Assembly: GCF_900177325.1 (NCBI RefSeq)
Contig: NZ_FXBL01000004.1
Location: forward strand, 3,658,001-3,722,000
DNA from: Mesorhizobium australicum
GTDB taxonomy: Bacteria > Pseudomonadota > Alphaproteobacteria > Rhizobiales > Rhizobiaceae
DNA: 64,000 nucleotides
Reading direction: 5' to 3'
Shown here: piece by piece, positions 1-9,097 of the stretch
Layout: each line of letters begins with the position of its first letter
How positions within the stretch are numbered: position 1 is the stretch's first letter
Position numbers and translations under genes: made by a program
Notes under the pieces: model-generated
The model's database searches: none
Told to the model about the DNA's origin: nothing
Seen by the model: only the letters and a program-made list of their open reading frames with translations

Positions 1-778
1 CGGTGAACTCCGCATCGACCGCCTCGGTGCCTTCGACAAGCGTGTCGCCGAACGGTGCGATCGGCCCCGACGCGAAGGCCATCATCACGTCGAGCGTCTT
101 GGTCGCGTGGTCGGCGATCACCTCGCGGTCCGCCACAGCCGCGAGCGGCCTGCCCTCTTCCTTCAGCGCACGGATGATCTGGGTCTCGGCCCGCAGGATC
201 GCGGTCGAACTGGCGTCGCCGCCGGTGACCAACCCAAAGCTCTCGGGCGAGATGCCGCCGACATCGCCGCGCACGACGACGTCGCCGAGCGTGAACTTGT
301 CCCCGGAACGGACCGCCACCTTGATCGGCACCGGCCGCGACGTGTCGAACACCGCGTCCGGTTCCAGCGAATCGAGCGAGCGGCCGTCTATGGTGATCTC
401 GACCGTGCCGTCGTAACGCGCTTCCTGATAGAGCGCGGCCACCAGCAGCTCGCGTTCGTTGCGCGCTTTGGCGAGGATACCGAGCGAACCCGACACCGGC
501 CGGTCCTCGTCGGCCACCAGCGTCGAGGCCTTTTCGAGCCGGCTGCGGATGGATTCGTCGGACTGGCTGAGGTCGAGGCTGACCGTGTAGCGGACGGGAT
601 CGACGATGTCGGCGTCCTCGTCCTTGCCGCCGAACAGCTTCATGCCGAAGAGCTCGAAGGCCTGTGCCGGCGCGGGTGCGGCGGCCGCGAGCGCCAGAAT
701 GCTCGCCGCCAGCGACAGGCGCAGGCCATCGCGCGCCAATGCGCCGGCCCTCCGCACTCTCGCTACGCAACACAACAT
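1..778 (-). CDS. tamA: TamA-like autotransporter assembly outer-membrane protein (3' part missing)
   Basis: This is the N-terminal 259 codons of a minus-strand gene that runs off the left edge. The start at 778 gives a signal peptide (arginines, then a Leu/Ala-rich core ending APAPAQA) followed by FELFGMKLFGG. The next ~220 residues are POTRA-like: YTVSLDLSQS, then KVAVRSGDKFTLGDVVVRG and SPESFGLVTGGDASSTAILR. This matches TamA/BamA-family proteins of Rhizobiales, in which periplasmic POTRA domains precede a 16-strand outer-membrane barrel. The barrel would lie outside the window. TamA works with the inner-membrane protein TamB to insert outer-membrane and autotransporter proteins; tamB would be expected further left. 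The call rests on domain order and wording of the POTRA segment, not on a seen barrel. Confidence 0.75.
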   Translation of the reverse strand, partial: MLCCVARVRRAGALARDGLRLSLAASILALAAAAPAPAQAFELFGMKLFGGKDEDADIVDPVRYTVSLDLSQSDESIRSRLEKASTLVADEDRPVSGSLGILAKARNERELLVAALYQEARYDGTVEITIDGRSLDSLEPDAVFDTSRPVPIKVAVRSGDKFTLGDVVVRGDVGGISPESFGLVTGGDASSTAILRAETQIIRALKEEGRPLAAVADREVIADHATKTLDVMMAFASGPIAPFGDTLVEGTEAVDAEFT

Positions 779-1087
779 GGCCGGGACCCTAGCTCCAATC
801 GTTAAAATTGCGGTGTACGCCGAGAGCTTTTGTTATCCATGCTCGCCGGGACGGCACGGGGCGGATACAAAGGGTGCTTAACACGCGGTCGGAAGCAGCG
901 GCAAACTGAATGCGCCCCCGGAAGCTCACGCCTTGGACACGTTCATTAAGATTTTGTTATTCCCAACAGAATCCCGCCACGATTCTGGAAAAGCTTACGT
1001 AACTGGAACTGATGGCCCATGGATCGGCCCGGAAGCAGCTTGATGCACCGGACGCACCGACCGCATTCCACATTGGGGGAGTATCAC
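779..1087. promoter_or_regulatory. Divergent intergenic region between tamA and the macroglobulin gene
   Basis: A 309-base gap that must hold both divergent promoters. It is AT-richer than its surroundings, especially 925-1000. A 7-base dyad, CAGAATC at 967-973 and GATTCTG at 981-987, sits about 100 bases upstream of the plus-strand start. A strong Shine-Dalgarno (GGGGGA, 1075-1080) decides the start at 1088. No gene is supported here; a longer frame from 1019 lacks a signal peptide at its start. Confidence 0.45.
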
Positions 1088-4000
1088 ATGGCGAAGAGAT
1101 TTCTGGCGCGCGCCTTCGCGGCGATCGGTCTTGTCGCAGGTCTTGCGGGCGCCGCAGCGGCGCAGATGGACACCCGGTCGATCGAAAGGAGCCAGAACTC
1201 CGACTATTTCGGCTTCGACCTGCGCACGGTCCAGAACGTCACGCTCGACCAGTGCGAGGCAGCCTGCCTCGGCGATTCGCAGTGCCGCGCCTTCACCTAC
1301 AACACGCGGGTGAAGTGGTGCTTCCTCAAGTCCGACTACAACAAGCTAAACGCCTTCGCGGGCGCTGTCGCCGGCAAGGTCGTGACCCGCTCCTCCGATC
1401 CCGACATCGGCGCGCCCGAAGCACTTTCCTTCGTGCCGGCCTACATGCTTGATGAGGCGGTGCGTTACCGCGCCGGCATCGAAAGCGCCACCCAGCCGCC
1501 GGAGCGCGGCCTGGCCGGTCTTGTGGAGAGCGCGCAGAACATGGCCAGGCTCGGCGATCCGCGCGGAGCCGCCGCCGCATGGGCGGCCGCGATTTCCATT
1601 TCCAAGACCGATCCGGCGCTCTGGCTCGGCCTGACCGATGCCGCCATGGGCGTCGTCGCGCTCAATCAGAACGATTCCTGGACCTGGCGCCAGAACGCTA
1701 CCTCGGCGGGCGTAGTCGCTTACCAGCTGACCCGCACCACCGCGAGCCGCGCCCAGGCGCTTGCCACGCTGGCAAGGGCGCTGGAGGTCCGCAGCAACCC
1801 GCGTCCCGCGCTCGAAGCCTACAAGGCGAGCCTCGTGCTCGTGGCCGATGCGGGCGTTCAGTCCGCCTTCGACAGCCTCTACGAGAAGTATGGCTTCCGC
1901 GTCGTCGACCACACCATCGATTCCGACAACCGCACCCCGCGCGTCTGCGTCCAGTTCTCCGAGGCGCTGGTGAAGTCCGGCGTCGACTATGCCAATTTCG
2001 TCACCGTCGACGGCCAGGACAAGCCGGCTATCGTGCCCGGCGACCGCGAGATCTGCGCCGAGGGACTGGAGCACGGCAAGAACTATACGATCAGCGTGCG
2101 CCAGGGCCTGCCGGCCGCGATCGGCGAGGTGATCGAACGTCCCGTCACCCTCAACGTCTACATCCGCGACCGCGCGCCGTCGGCCCGCTTCACCGGCGAG
2201 AACTTCGTCCTGCCGTCCACCGCGCGCCGCGGAATCCCGCTCGTCACCGTCAATACCCAGTCGGCCAAGCTGTCGCTCTACCGTATCGGCGACCGCGGCC
2301 TGGCGGACGCGATCTCCAACGAGCGCTTCCTGCGCCAGATGGACGGCTATGACGCCCAGCGCATTGCCAACGAGACCGGCGAGCCGATCTGGTCTGGCAC
2401 GATCGACATACAGTCGAAGCTGAACGAGGAAGTCACCACCTCCTTCCCGGTCGACGAGGCGCTGCCCGAGCGCAAACCCGGCGTCTACGTGCTCGTCGCC
2501 GAGCCGGTGAAGGGCGTGGACGAGGACGACTGGTCGACCAAGGCGACGCAGTGGTTCGTCGTCTCCGACATCGGCCTCGCCACCTATACCGGCGAGGACG
2601 GGCTGACCGTCTTTGCCCGCTCGCTCTCCACCGCCAAGCCGCTGGCGAACGTCGAGCTGCAGCTGCTCGCCCGCAACAATGAGGTTCTCGGCAAAGCGAC
2701 CACGGATGCGGAAGGTCGCGCCACCTTTACGCCGGGCCTCGTGCGCGGTGAAGGCGGCCTCACCCCTGCCCTCGTCGCAGCGCATGCCGCAGAAGATTTC
2801 GTCTTCCTCGACATGACCCGCGCCGGCTTCGACCTGTCCGACCGCGGCGTCGAGGGTCGCGAGACGCCCGGCGCCATCGACATCTACGCCTGGACCGAGC
2901 GCGGCATCTACCGCGCCGGCGAGACGGTGCATCTCCAGGCGCTCGCCCGCGACGACCGCGCCAAGGCGATCGCGGACCTGCCGCTGACGGTGATCTTCTC
3001 GCGTCCCGACGGCGTCGAGAACAGCCGCGAGGTCACGACCGGCGCCGAGCTTGGCGGCCATCACGCAGCACTCGCGCTCACCGACAACGCGATGCGCGGC
3101 ACCTGGACCGCGCGCGTCTACACCGATCCCAAGGCCTCGCCGCTGTCGGAAATCTCCTTCCTGGTCGAGGACTTCACGCCGGACCGGATCGAGTTCGACA
3201 TGTCGAGCGAACAGGAAGAGGTCGCGGTCGGCGAGCCCGCCACGATCGACATCGACGGCCGCTATCTCTACGGCGCGCCCGCCGCCGGCCTGTCGATGGA
3301 AGGCGAGGTCAACGTCTCGACGACCCGCGAATGGGACGGCTTCGATGGCTACCAGTTCGGCCTCGCCGACGAGGAAGGTGACGACGAGCAGTCGACCCGC
3401 GTCGATCTCGACGAACTGCCCCTCACCGACGAGAACGGCAAGGCCTCCTTCGAGGTGACGGTGGACGAGGTGCCTTCCACCACCCGTCTGCTCGTCGGCG
3501 AAGTCGTCGTGCGGATGCGCGAAGGCGGCGGCCGCGCCGTCGAGCGGACGCTCGACCTTGGCATCCGCGGCGACGGACCCGTCATCGGCATCAAGCCCGA
3601 ATTCGAAGGCGATTCCGTGCCCGAAGGCTCGACCGCCAATTTCAAGGTCATCGCCGTCGACCCGGAAGGCGAGCGCCAGGATCTCGCCGGCATGGACTGG
3701 TCCCTGGTCAAGGTCGAGCGGAACTATCAGTGGTATCGCTCGAACGACGCCTGGGCCTACGAGCCGGTGACCTTCACCACCAAGGTCGCCGACGGCAAGC
3801 TGGATGCAAAGGCGGGCGAGGAAGCCTCGCTGTCGCTGCCCGTCAACTGGGGCCGCTACCGCCTCGAGATCACCGCGCCCGACGCGTCGGGACCTGCCAC
3901 GAGCGTCGAGTTCGACGCCGGCTGGTATGTCTCGGCCACCTCCACCGAGACGCCTGATGGACTCGAGGTCGCGCTCGACAAGCCGGCCTACGCGCCGGGC

Positions 4001-6559
4001 GAGACCGCGCGCCTCAACATCTCCTCGCGCTTCGCGGGCGAGGTGCTGGTGACGGTCGGCGCCGACCGCCTGCTCGCCACCTACACCGCGACCGTGCCTG
4101 AGGGCGGCACGATCGTCGACATCCCCGTCAGCGCCGACTGGGGCGCCGGGGCCTATGTCACGGCCGCGCTCTATCGGCCGGGCGATGCGCAGGAATCGCG
4201 TATGCCGATGCGCGCCATCGGCCTGAAATGGCTGCAGGTCGACCCGGCCTCGCGCACCATCGCTGTGTCCCTCGAAACGCCGCAGAAAATGGAGCCCCGC
4301 GGTCCGCTGGTCATCCCGGTCGCGCTCTCCAACGTGCCCGCCGGCGAAAAGGCCTATGTCACGGTCGCAGCCGTCGACGTCGGCATCCTCAACCTCACCT
4401 CCTACACCCCGCCGGATGCCGGCAAGTGGTATTACGGCCAGCGCAAGCTCGGCATCGAGATGCGCGACATCTACGGCCGGCTGATCGACGGTTCGCTGGG
4501 TGCCGCGGGCCGGCTGCGCACCGGCGGCGACGGCGGCATGCAGACCACCGGCAGGCCGCCAACGGAAGAGCTGGTCGCCTTCTTCTCCGGCATCGTCGAG
4601 GTCGGACCCGACGGCCGCGCCTCGGTCTCGTTCGACATCCCGCAGTTCAACGGCACGGCCCGTGTCATGGCGGTCGCCTGGTCGGGCTCGGCACTCGGCC
4701 GCGCCCAGGCCGACGTCATCATCCGCGATCCCGTCGTGGTGACGGCCTCGATGCCGAAGTTCCTCACGCCCGGCGATCGGGCGGAACTCAGGCTCGATAT
4801 TGCCAACACGGACGGCCCGGCCGGCGACTACAAGCTGGCCCTCAACGGCGCCGGCCTGATCCTCGACGGCGGCGACGAGACGCTGAACCTTGCCGCCGGC
4901 AAGAGCCAGACCGTCACGGTGCCGCTCGTCGCCGGCGATGCGGAGTTCGCCACGATCAATGTGTCGCTCACCCATGCGAGCGGCCTGACGGTCGAACAGG
5001 CTTTGTCGGCTCCGATCCGTCCGGCCGTGCTGCCGGTCACGACGCGCCACGTCGTCACGCTCGCTCCGAACACCGGCAGCGTTACCGTCGACGGCGGCCT
5101 GCTCGCCGAGAGCGTTCGGCAGGGTGCCACCGTCTCGGTCGGCGTCTCCCGCTCGGCCGCGCTCGACATCCCGGCCATGCTGATGACGCTCGACCGCTAT
5201 CCCTATGGCTGCGCCGAGCAGACCACCAGCCGCGCCCTGCCGCTGCTCTACCTGTCCGAACTGTCGGCGGAGGCCGGCATGGAGGACGACCCGGACGTGC
5301 GCAAGCGTGTGCAGGACGCCATCGTGCGCGTTCTCTCCTACCAGTCGTCCTCCGGCTCCTTCGGCCTCTGGGGCCCGGGATATGGCGACCTCTGGCTCGA
5401 TTCCTACGTCACCGACTTCCTGACCCGCGCGCGGGAGCAGAAATACGACGTGCCGTCCGAAGGCATCGACCAGGCGCTGCGCAACCTCCAGAACGCGCTC
5501 TCCTACGACGTCAACATCGAGGAGAAGGGCAATGAGATTGCCTATGCGCTCTACGTGCTCGCCCGCAACAAGAAGGCCTCGGTCGGCGACCTGCGGTACT
5601 ATTCCGACACGCAGATCGGCCAGTTCCGCACGCCGCTGGCGCGCGCCCACCTGGCGGCGGGCCTGGCGCTCTACGGCGACAACGTTCGCTCGGAAGCCGC
5701 CTTCGACTCGGCGTTCCAGCTGGCACAGGCGACAGAAGGCAAATCGCTCGACCGCTCCGACTACGGTTCCGCCCTTCGTGACGGCGCCGCGATGCTGGCG
5801 CTCGCCGCCGAATCCCGCCCGGCGCCCGCGCTGATCCCGTCCATGGTCCAGCTCGTCTCGCAGGAGCGCAACCAGTCGCGCTGGACATCCACGCAGGAGG
5901 AAGCCTGGATGCTGCTCGCTGCGCGTGCCATCAAGGCCGGCAGCAACGACATCAAGCTCAACGTCAACGGCCAGCCGCACACCGGCAACTTCTCGGTGCG
6001 CAAGACCGCCGACGACCTGGACGCCGCCCCCGTGGTGATCTCAAACACCTCGAACGAGCCGCTGGAAGCGGTTTTGACGACGGTCGCAGCACCTCTCGAC
6101 CCACTACCGGCGGGTGGCGACGGCTTCGCCATCGAGCGCACCTACTACACGCTCGACGGCGAGGAGGCGAACATCACCGAGGCGGCGCAGAACGAGCGCT
6201 ACGTCGTGGTGCTGAAGGTCACGGAGCGGAACTCCTGGCCGTCGCGCGTGCTCGTCAGCGACCTGCTGCCGGCAGGCTTCCAGATCGATAATCCGTCGAT
6301 CGTCGGCAGCGCGGACCTCTCGAACTTTGACTGGCTGGGCGGCGTGGAGCCGGCCCATGTCGAGTTCCGCAACGATCGTTTCATCGCCGCGTTCAACCGC
6401 GACGGCTCTTCCAACCGCGAGTTCAACCTCGCCTACGTCGTGCGCGCCGTGACCCCGGGCGACTATGCGCACCCGGCGGCGACAGTGGAGGACATGTACC
6501 GGCCGCAGTTCTCGGCCCGCACTGCGACCGGCCGCATGCAGGTGCTGGCCGCACAATGA
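1088..6559 (+). CDS. yfhM: Bacterial alpha-2-macroglobulin with N-terminal PAN/Apple domain
   Basis: An 1823-residue periplasmic or lipid-side protein. Residues 1-26 form a signal peptide ending GAAAAQ. Residues ~35-100 form a Cys-rich PAN/Apple-type domain (EAACLGDSQCRAFTYN, WCFLKSDYN). The rest carries macroglobulin (MG) beta-sandwich repeats and, at Cys1375, the thioester motif YPYGCAEQTT inside an alpha-toroid region. Family members trap proteases that attack the periplasm by covalent thioester capture. The next gene is pbpC, overlapping by four bases (ATGA); that pairing is the classical arrangement for the yfhM/ECAM type and suggests that macroglobulin defence is coupled to cell-wall repair. 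The start at 1088 was chosen over 1019 because of the ribosome site and signal peptide. The PAN domain could mediate protein or carbohydrate binding, which is inference. Confidence 0.9.
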   Translation: MAKRFLARAFAAIGLVAGLAGAAAAQMDTRSIERSQNSDYFGFDLRTVQNVTLDQCEAACLGDSQCRAFTYNTRVKWCFLKSDYNKLNAFAGAVAGKVVTRSSDPDIGAPEALSFVPAYMLDEAVRYRAGIESATQPPERGLAGLVESAQNMARLGDPRGAAAAWAAAISISKTDPALWLGLTDAAMGVVALNQNDSWTWRQNATSAGVVAYQLTRTTASRAQALATLARALEVRSNPRPALEAYKASLVLVADAGVQSAFDSLYEKYGFRVVDHTIDSDNRTPRVCVQFSEALVKSGVDYANFVTVDGQDKPAIVPGDREICAEGLEHGKNYTISVRQGLPAAIGEVIERPVTLNVYIRDRAPSARFTGENFVLPSTARRGIPLVTVNTQSAKLSLYRIGDRGLADAISNERFLRQMDGYDAQRIANETGEPIWSGTIDIQSKLNEEVTTSFPVDEALPERKPGVYVLVAEPVKGVDEDDWSTKATQWFVVSDIGLATYTGEDGLTVFARSLSTAKPLANVELQLLARNNEVLGKATTDAEGRATFTPGLVRGEGGLTPALVAAHAAEDFVFLDMTRAGFDLSDRGVEGRETPGAIDIYAWTERGIYRAGETVHLQALARDDRAKAIADLPLTVIFSRPDGVENSREVTTGAELGGHHAALALTDNAMRGTWTARVYTDPKASPLSEISFLVEDFTPDRIEFDMSSEQEEVAVGEPATIDIDGRYLYGAPAAGLSMEGEVNVSTTREWDGFDGYQFGLADEEGDDEQSTRVDLDELPLTDENGKASFEVTVDEVPSTTRLLVGEVVVRMREGGGRAVERTLDLGIRGDGPVIGIKPEFEGDSVPEGSTANFKVIAVDPEGERQDLAGMDWSLVKVERNYQWYRSNDAWAYEPVTFTTKVADGKLDAKAGEEASLSLPVNWGRYRLEITAPDASGPATSVEFDAGWYVSATSTETPDGLEVALDKPAYAPGETARLNISSRFAGEVLVTVGADRLLATYTATVPEGGTIVDIPVSADWGAGAYVTAALYRPGDAQESRMPMRAIGLKWLQVDPASRTIAVSLETPQKMEPRGPLVIPVALSNVPAGEKAYVTVAAVDVGILNLTSYTPPDAGKWYYGQRKLGIEMRDIYGRLIDGSLGAAGRLRTGGDGGMQTTGRPPTEELVAFFSGIVEVGPDGRASVSFDIPQFNGTARVMAVAWSGSALGRAQADVIIRDPVVVTASMPKFLTPGDRAELRLDIANTDGPAGDYKLALNGAGLILDGGDETLNLAAGKSQTVTVPLVAGDAEFATINVSLTHASGLTVEQALSAPIRPAVLPVTTRHVVTLAPNTGSVTVDGGLLAESVRQGATVSVGVSRSAALDIPAMLMTLDRYPYGCAEQTTSRALPLLYLSELSAEAGMEDDPDVRKRVQDAIVRVLSYQSSSGSFGLWGPGYGDLWLDSYVTDFLTRAREQKYDVPSEGIDQALRNLQNALSYDVNIEEKGNEIAYALYVLARNKKASVGDLRYYSDTQIGQFRTPLARAHLAAGLALYGDNVRSEAAFDSAFQLAQATEGKSLDRSDYGSALRDGAAMLALAAESRPAPALIPSMVQLVSQERNQSRWTSTQEEAWMLLAARAIKAGSNDIKLNVNGQPHTGNFSVRKTADDLDAAPVVISNTSNEPLEAVLTTVAAPLDPLPAGGDGFAIERTYYTLDGEEANITEAAQNERYVVVLKVTERNSWPSRVLVSDLLPAGFQIDNPSIVGSADLSNFDWLGGVEPAHVEFRNDRFIAAFNRDGSSNREFNLAYVVRAVTPGDYAHPAATVEDMYRPQFSARTATGRMQVLAAQ

Positions 6560-8640
6560 CGCGCTGGCTGCGCCGAACGCTCTATGCCGCCGCCGGGGCC
6601 TGCGCCCTGGCGGTGGCCTGCGCGTTCGGCCTCGACCGCCTCGACAAAGCCTACCCGCCACCGCTGGAAGCGGCGATGGAGCGTTCTGCGGAAGTGGTCG
6701 ACCGCGACGGCCTCCTGCTGCGCGCCTTCGCCACCAGGGAAGGCCGTTGGCGGCTCGAACCCGACATGGCCGATGTCGACCGGCGCTTCGTCGACATGCT
6801 CACCACATTCGAGGATCGGCGCTTCCGCGAGCATTCCGGCGTCGATCTCAAGGCGCTCGCGCGTGCCGCGATCCAGTTCGTCGCCAATGGCCGCATCATT
6901 TCCGGCGGCTCGACTCTCTCCATGCAGCTCGCCCGCCTGATCGAGCCGCGCGAGCGGCGCTCGATCACTGCAAAGATCATGCAGATCGCGCGCGCGGTCC
7001 AGATCGAGCGAAGGCTGTCCAAGGACGAGATCCTGCGCCTCTACCTGACGCTCGCGCCCTATGGCGGCAATCTCGAAGGCATCCGCGCCGCCTCGCTCGC
7101 CTGGTTCGGCAAGGAGCCGCGCCGGCTGACGCTCGCAGAATCCGCCCTGCTGGTCGCGATCCCGCAGCTCCCCGAACTGCGCCGCCCCGACCGCAACCTC
7201 GAGGCGGCGAGAGCCGCCCGTGCCCGTGTGCTCGCCCGTGCCGTCGAATCCGGCATCGTCGGCGAAGGCGAGGCGCGGCTGGCAGGGCTCGAACCCCTGC
7301 CCTCCGTCCGCCAGGCACTGCCTTCGCTCGCGCCGCATCTCGCCGAGACCGTGAAACGGACCGAACTGAACGAGCGCCGCCACGTCGTGACCCTGTCTCG
7401 CCCCGTGCAGCAGGGACTGGAGACCGCCGCGAACAATGCCGCCCGCACGCTCGGCCCGAAACTCTCGGTCGCGATGGTGATGGCGGATGCGCAGACGGGC
7501 GAGATCCTCGGCGAGGTCGGCTCCGCCTCCTATCTCGACCGCGCCCGCCAGGGTTATGTCGACATGACGCGCGCCGTACGCTCGCCCGGCTCGACGCTGA
7601 AGCCCTTCATCTACGGCCTCGCCTTCGAGGACGGCCGCATCGCCCAGCAGACGATCATCGAAGACCGGCCGGCCAATTTCGCCGGCTACCGGCCGCGCAA
7701 TTTCGATATGGAATACCAGGGTGACGTATCGATCCGCGCGGCCCTGCAGATGTCGCTCAACGTGCCGGCGATCCGCTTGCTCGACGCAGTCGGGCCCCAC
7801 CGCCTGATGGCGCGCTTCCGCGACGCCGGCATCAGCGCGAAGATGCCGAGCGGCAAGGCTGCGGGTCTTGCCATCGGCCTCGGCGGCATCGGGCTCACCC
7901 TGCGCGATCTCGTCCAGCTCTACACCGGCCTCTCCAATCGCGGCCAGGCAACGACGCTCTCCAACCGTCCGCGCAAGGAGGGCGAAACGCCGCGCCGGGC
8001 ACAGGTCCTGCCCGCCATCGCCGCGTGGCAGATCGCCGACATCCTCTCTGGCGTCAATCCGCCCAAGGGCGCCACCCAGCGCGGCATCGCCTACAAGACC
8101 GGCACCAGTTACGGCTACCGCGACGCCTGGGCGATCGGCTTCGACGGCAGGCATGTGCTGGGCGTCTGGGTCGGGCGGGCGGACGGGTCCGCCGTGCCCG
8201 GCATCTCCGGCTTCGGCACCGCCGCCCCGCTTCTTTTCGACGCCTTCGTGAAATCCGGCCTGCCGATCACGCCGCTGCCGCGCGCGCCGGCCGGCGCGCT
8301 GCGCCAGGCTTTCTCCGAACTGCCCGTCACGCTGCGCCGTTTCGAGAGCACGGCATCGGAGACCAAACCCCGAGGCGTCGCCGAGGCCGCGCCCCAGATC
8401 GTCTTCCCGCCGCAGGGCGCACGCGTCTCGCTCGCCGACGGCAGCGACGGCTTCTCGCCGCTGGTACTGAAACTCCAGGGCGGCCGCGCCCCGTTCCGCT
8501 GGTTGTCGAACGGCAAACCGTGGCCCGAGGCCGAACGCCGCCGCACAGCCCGCTGGCTCCCTGACGGGGCGGGCCAGCAGACGCTGACCGTGATCGACGC
8601 GGCAGGACGCGCGGCAAGTGTGCGGGTGTTCGTGGAGTAA
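6556..8640 (+). CDS. pbpC: Penicillin-binding protein 1C (glycosyltransferase/transpeptidase)
   Basis: A 694-residue inner-membrane peptidoglycan synthase. One N-terminal membrane segment (residues ~8-25) is followed by a GT51 glycosyltransferase domain: EDRRFREHSGVD near residue 86 with the catalytic Glu, then GGSTLSMQLARL and KDEILRLYLTLAPYGGN. The transpeptidase domain has the SxxK nucleophile in SPGSTLKPF (Ser346), SLN in MSLNVPAIR, and KTGTSYG (Lys514). The last ~95 residues match the C-terminal domain typical of PBP1C. It is translationally coupled to the macroglobulin gene upstream. Its stop lies five bases from the end of the convergent YCII gene. All catalytic motifs are intact. Confidence 0.93.
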   Translation: MTRWLRRTLYAAAGACALAVACAFGLDRLDKAYPPPLEAAMERSAEVVDRDGLLLRAFATREGRWRLEPDMADVDRRFVDMLTTFEDRRFREHSGVDLKALARAAIQFVANGRIISGGSTLSMQLARLIEPRERRSITAKIMQIARAVQIERRLSKDEILRLYLTLAPYGGNLEGIRAASLAWFGKEPRRLTLAESALLVAIPQLPELRRPDRNLEAARAARARVLARAVESGIVGEGEARLAGLEPLPSVRQALPSLAPHLAETVKRTELNERRHVVTLSRPVQQGLETAANNAARTLGPKLSVAMVMADAQTGEILGEVGSASYLDRARQGYVDMTRAVRSPGSTLKPFIYGLAFEDGRIAQQTIIEDRPANFAGYRPRNFDMEYQGDVSIRAALQMSLNVPAIRLLDAVGPHRLMARFRDAGISAKMPSGKAAGLAIGLGGIGLTLRDLVQLYTGLSNRGQATTLSNRPRKEGETPRRAQVLPAIAAWQIADILSGVNPPKGATQRGIAYKTGTSYGYRDAWAIGFDGRHVLGVWVGRADGSAVPGISGFGTAAPLLFDAFVKSGLPITPLPRAPAGALRQAFSELPVTLRRFESTASETKPRGVAEAAPQIVFPPQGARVSLADGSDGFSPLVLKLQGGRAPFRWLSNGKPWPEAERRRTARWLPDGAGQQTLTVIDAAGRAASVRVFVE

Positions 8641-8645
8641 AGTCT

Positions 8646-8984
8646 TCAGATCTCCATGGCGCTCCACACGGGCCGCACCTCGATGGTCGCGGCGCGTGCC
8701 ATCGGATGGGTCTTCGCAAGGGCGACCGCCTCCTCCATGCCGCCACAGCGCACCAGTTCGTAGGCGCACATCTGTTCCTCAGAGGAGGAGAACGGCGCGA
8801 GGTCGATCTTCTCCTTGCCGTCGCGCAGCCTCACTGTCACCGCCGCGCTGGCCGGCTCCAACGGCTTGCCGTCGACGCGAACCCCTTTGGCCTCGGCGAC
8901 TTCATTCCACGCCCTGATGTCGGATAGAAGCTTGGCGTCGGGCCGGAACGCACTGTCATGGCTGATGATGAATAGGAATTCCAA
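8646..8984 (-). CDS. YCII-family protein
   Basis: A 112-residue YCII-domain protein (ferredoxin-like fold). It begins MEFLFIISHDSAFRP, which fits the family's short beta-strand plus His-Asp start, and carries DGKPLEPASAAVTVR and a late segment with EEAVALAKTHP, where the conserved His is placed. YCII proteins are small putative enzymes, often next to sigma-factor or catabolic genes. The start is TTG at 8984, chosen because GAGGAGG lies six to seven bases upstream and no ATG fits. A 12-base palindrome lies about 40 bases upstream. It is probably the last gene of the RidA/creatininase arm, after a 113-base gap, or has its own promoter. Confidence 0.75.
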   Translation of the reverse strand: MEFLFIISHDSAFRPDAKLLSDIRAWNEVAEAKGVRVDGKPLEPASAAVTVRLRDGKEKIDLAPFSSSEEQMCAYELVRCGGMEEAVALAKTHPMARAATIEVRPVWSAMEI

Positions 8985-9024
8985 TACACCCCTCCTCAAA
9001 CCACAAGGCAGATTTACGCATTCG

Positions 9025-9036
9025 GTTGATATCAAC
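9025..9036. promoter_or_regulatory. 12-base palindrome before the YCII gene
   Basis: GTTGATATCAAC is a perfect 12-base palindrome 41 bases upstream of the YCII start. Nearby TATCAGG (9039-9045) and CCTGATA (about 9080-9086) form a second inverted pair. The region is AT-rich within a GC-rich genome. It could be the operator of a dimeric repressor; the regulator is not identifiable from this window. Confidence 0.35.
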
Positions 9037-9097
9037 ATATCAGGCAATGAAAAGCTGGCCTCACAAACCTCCTGACATATCCTGATAACGCGCGGTG

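Noticed and set aside
1346..5980. A very long open frame on the minus strand opposite the macroglobulin gene
   Set aside because: It is a high-GC shadow: Arg/Ala/Gly/Asp-rich with no domain or ribosome site, while the plus-strand frame has a signal peptide, PAN domain and thioester motif.
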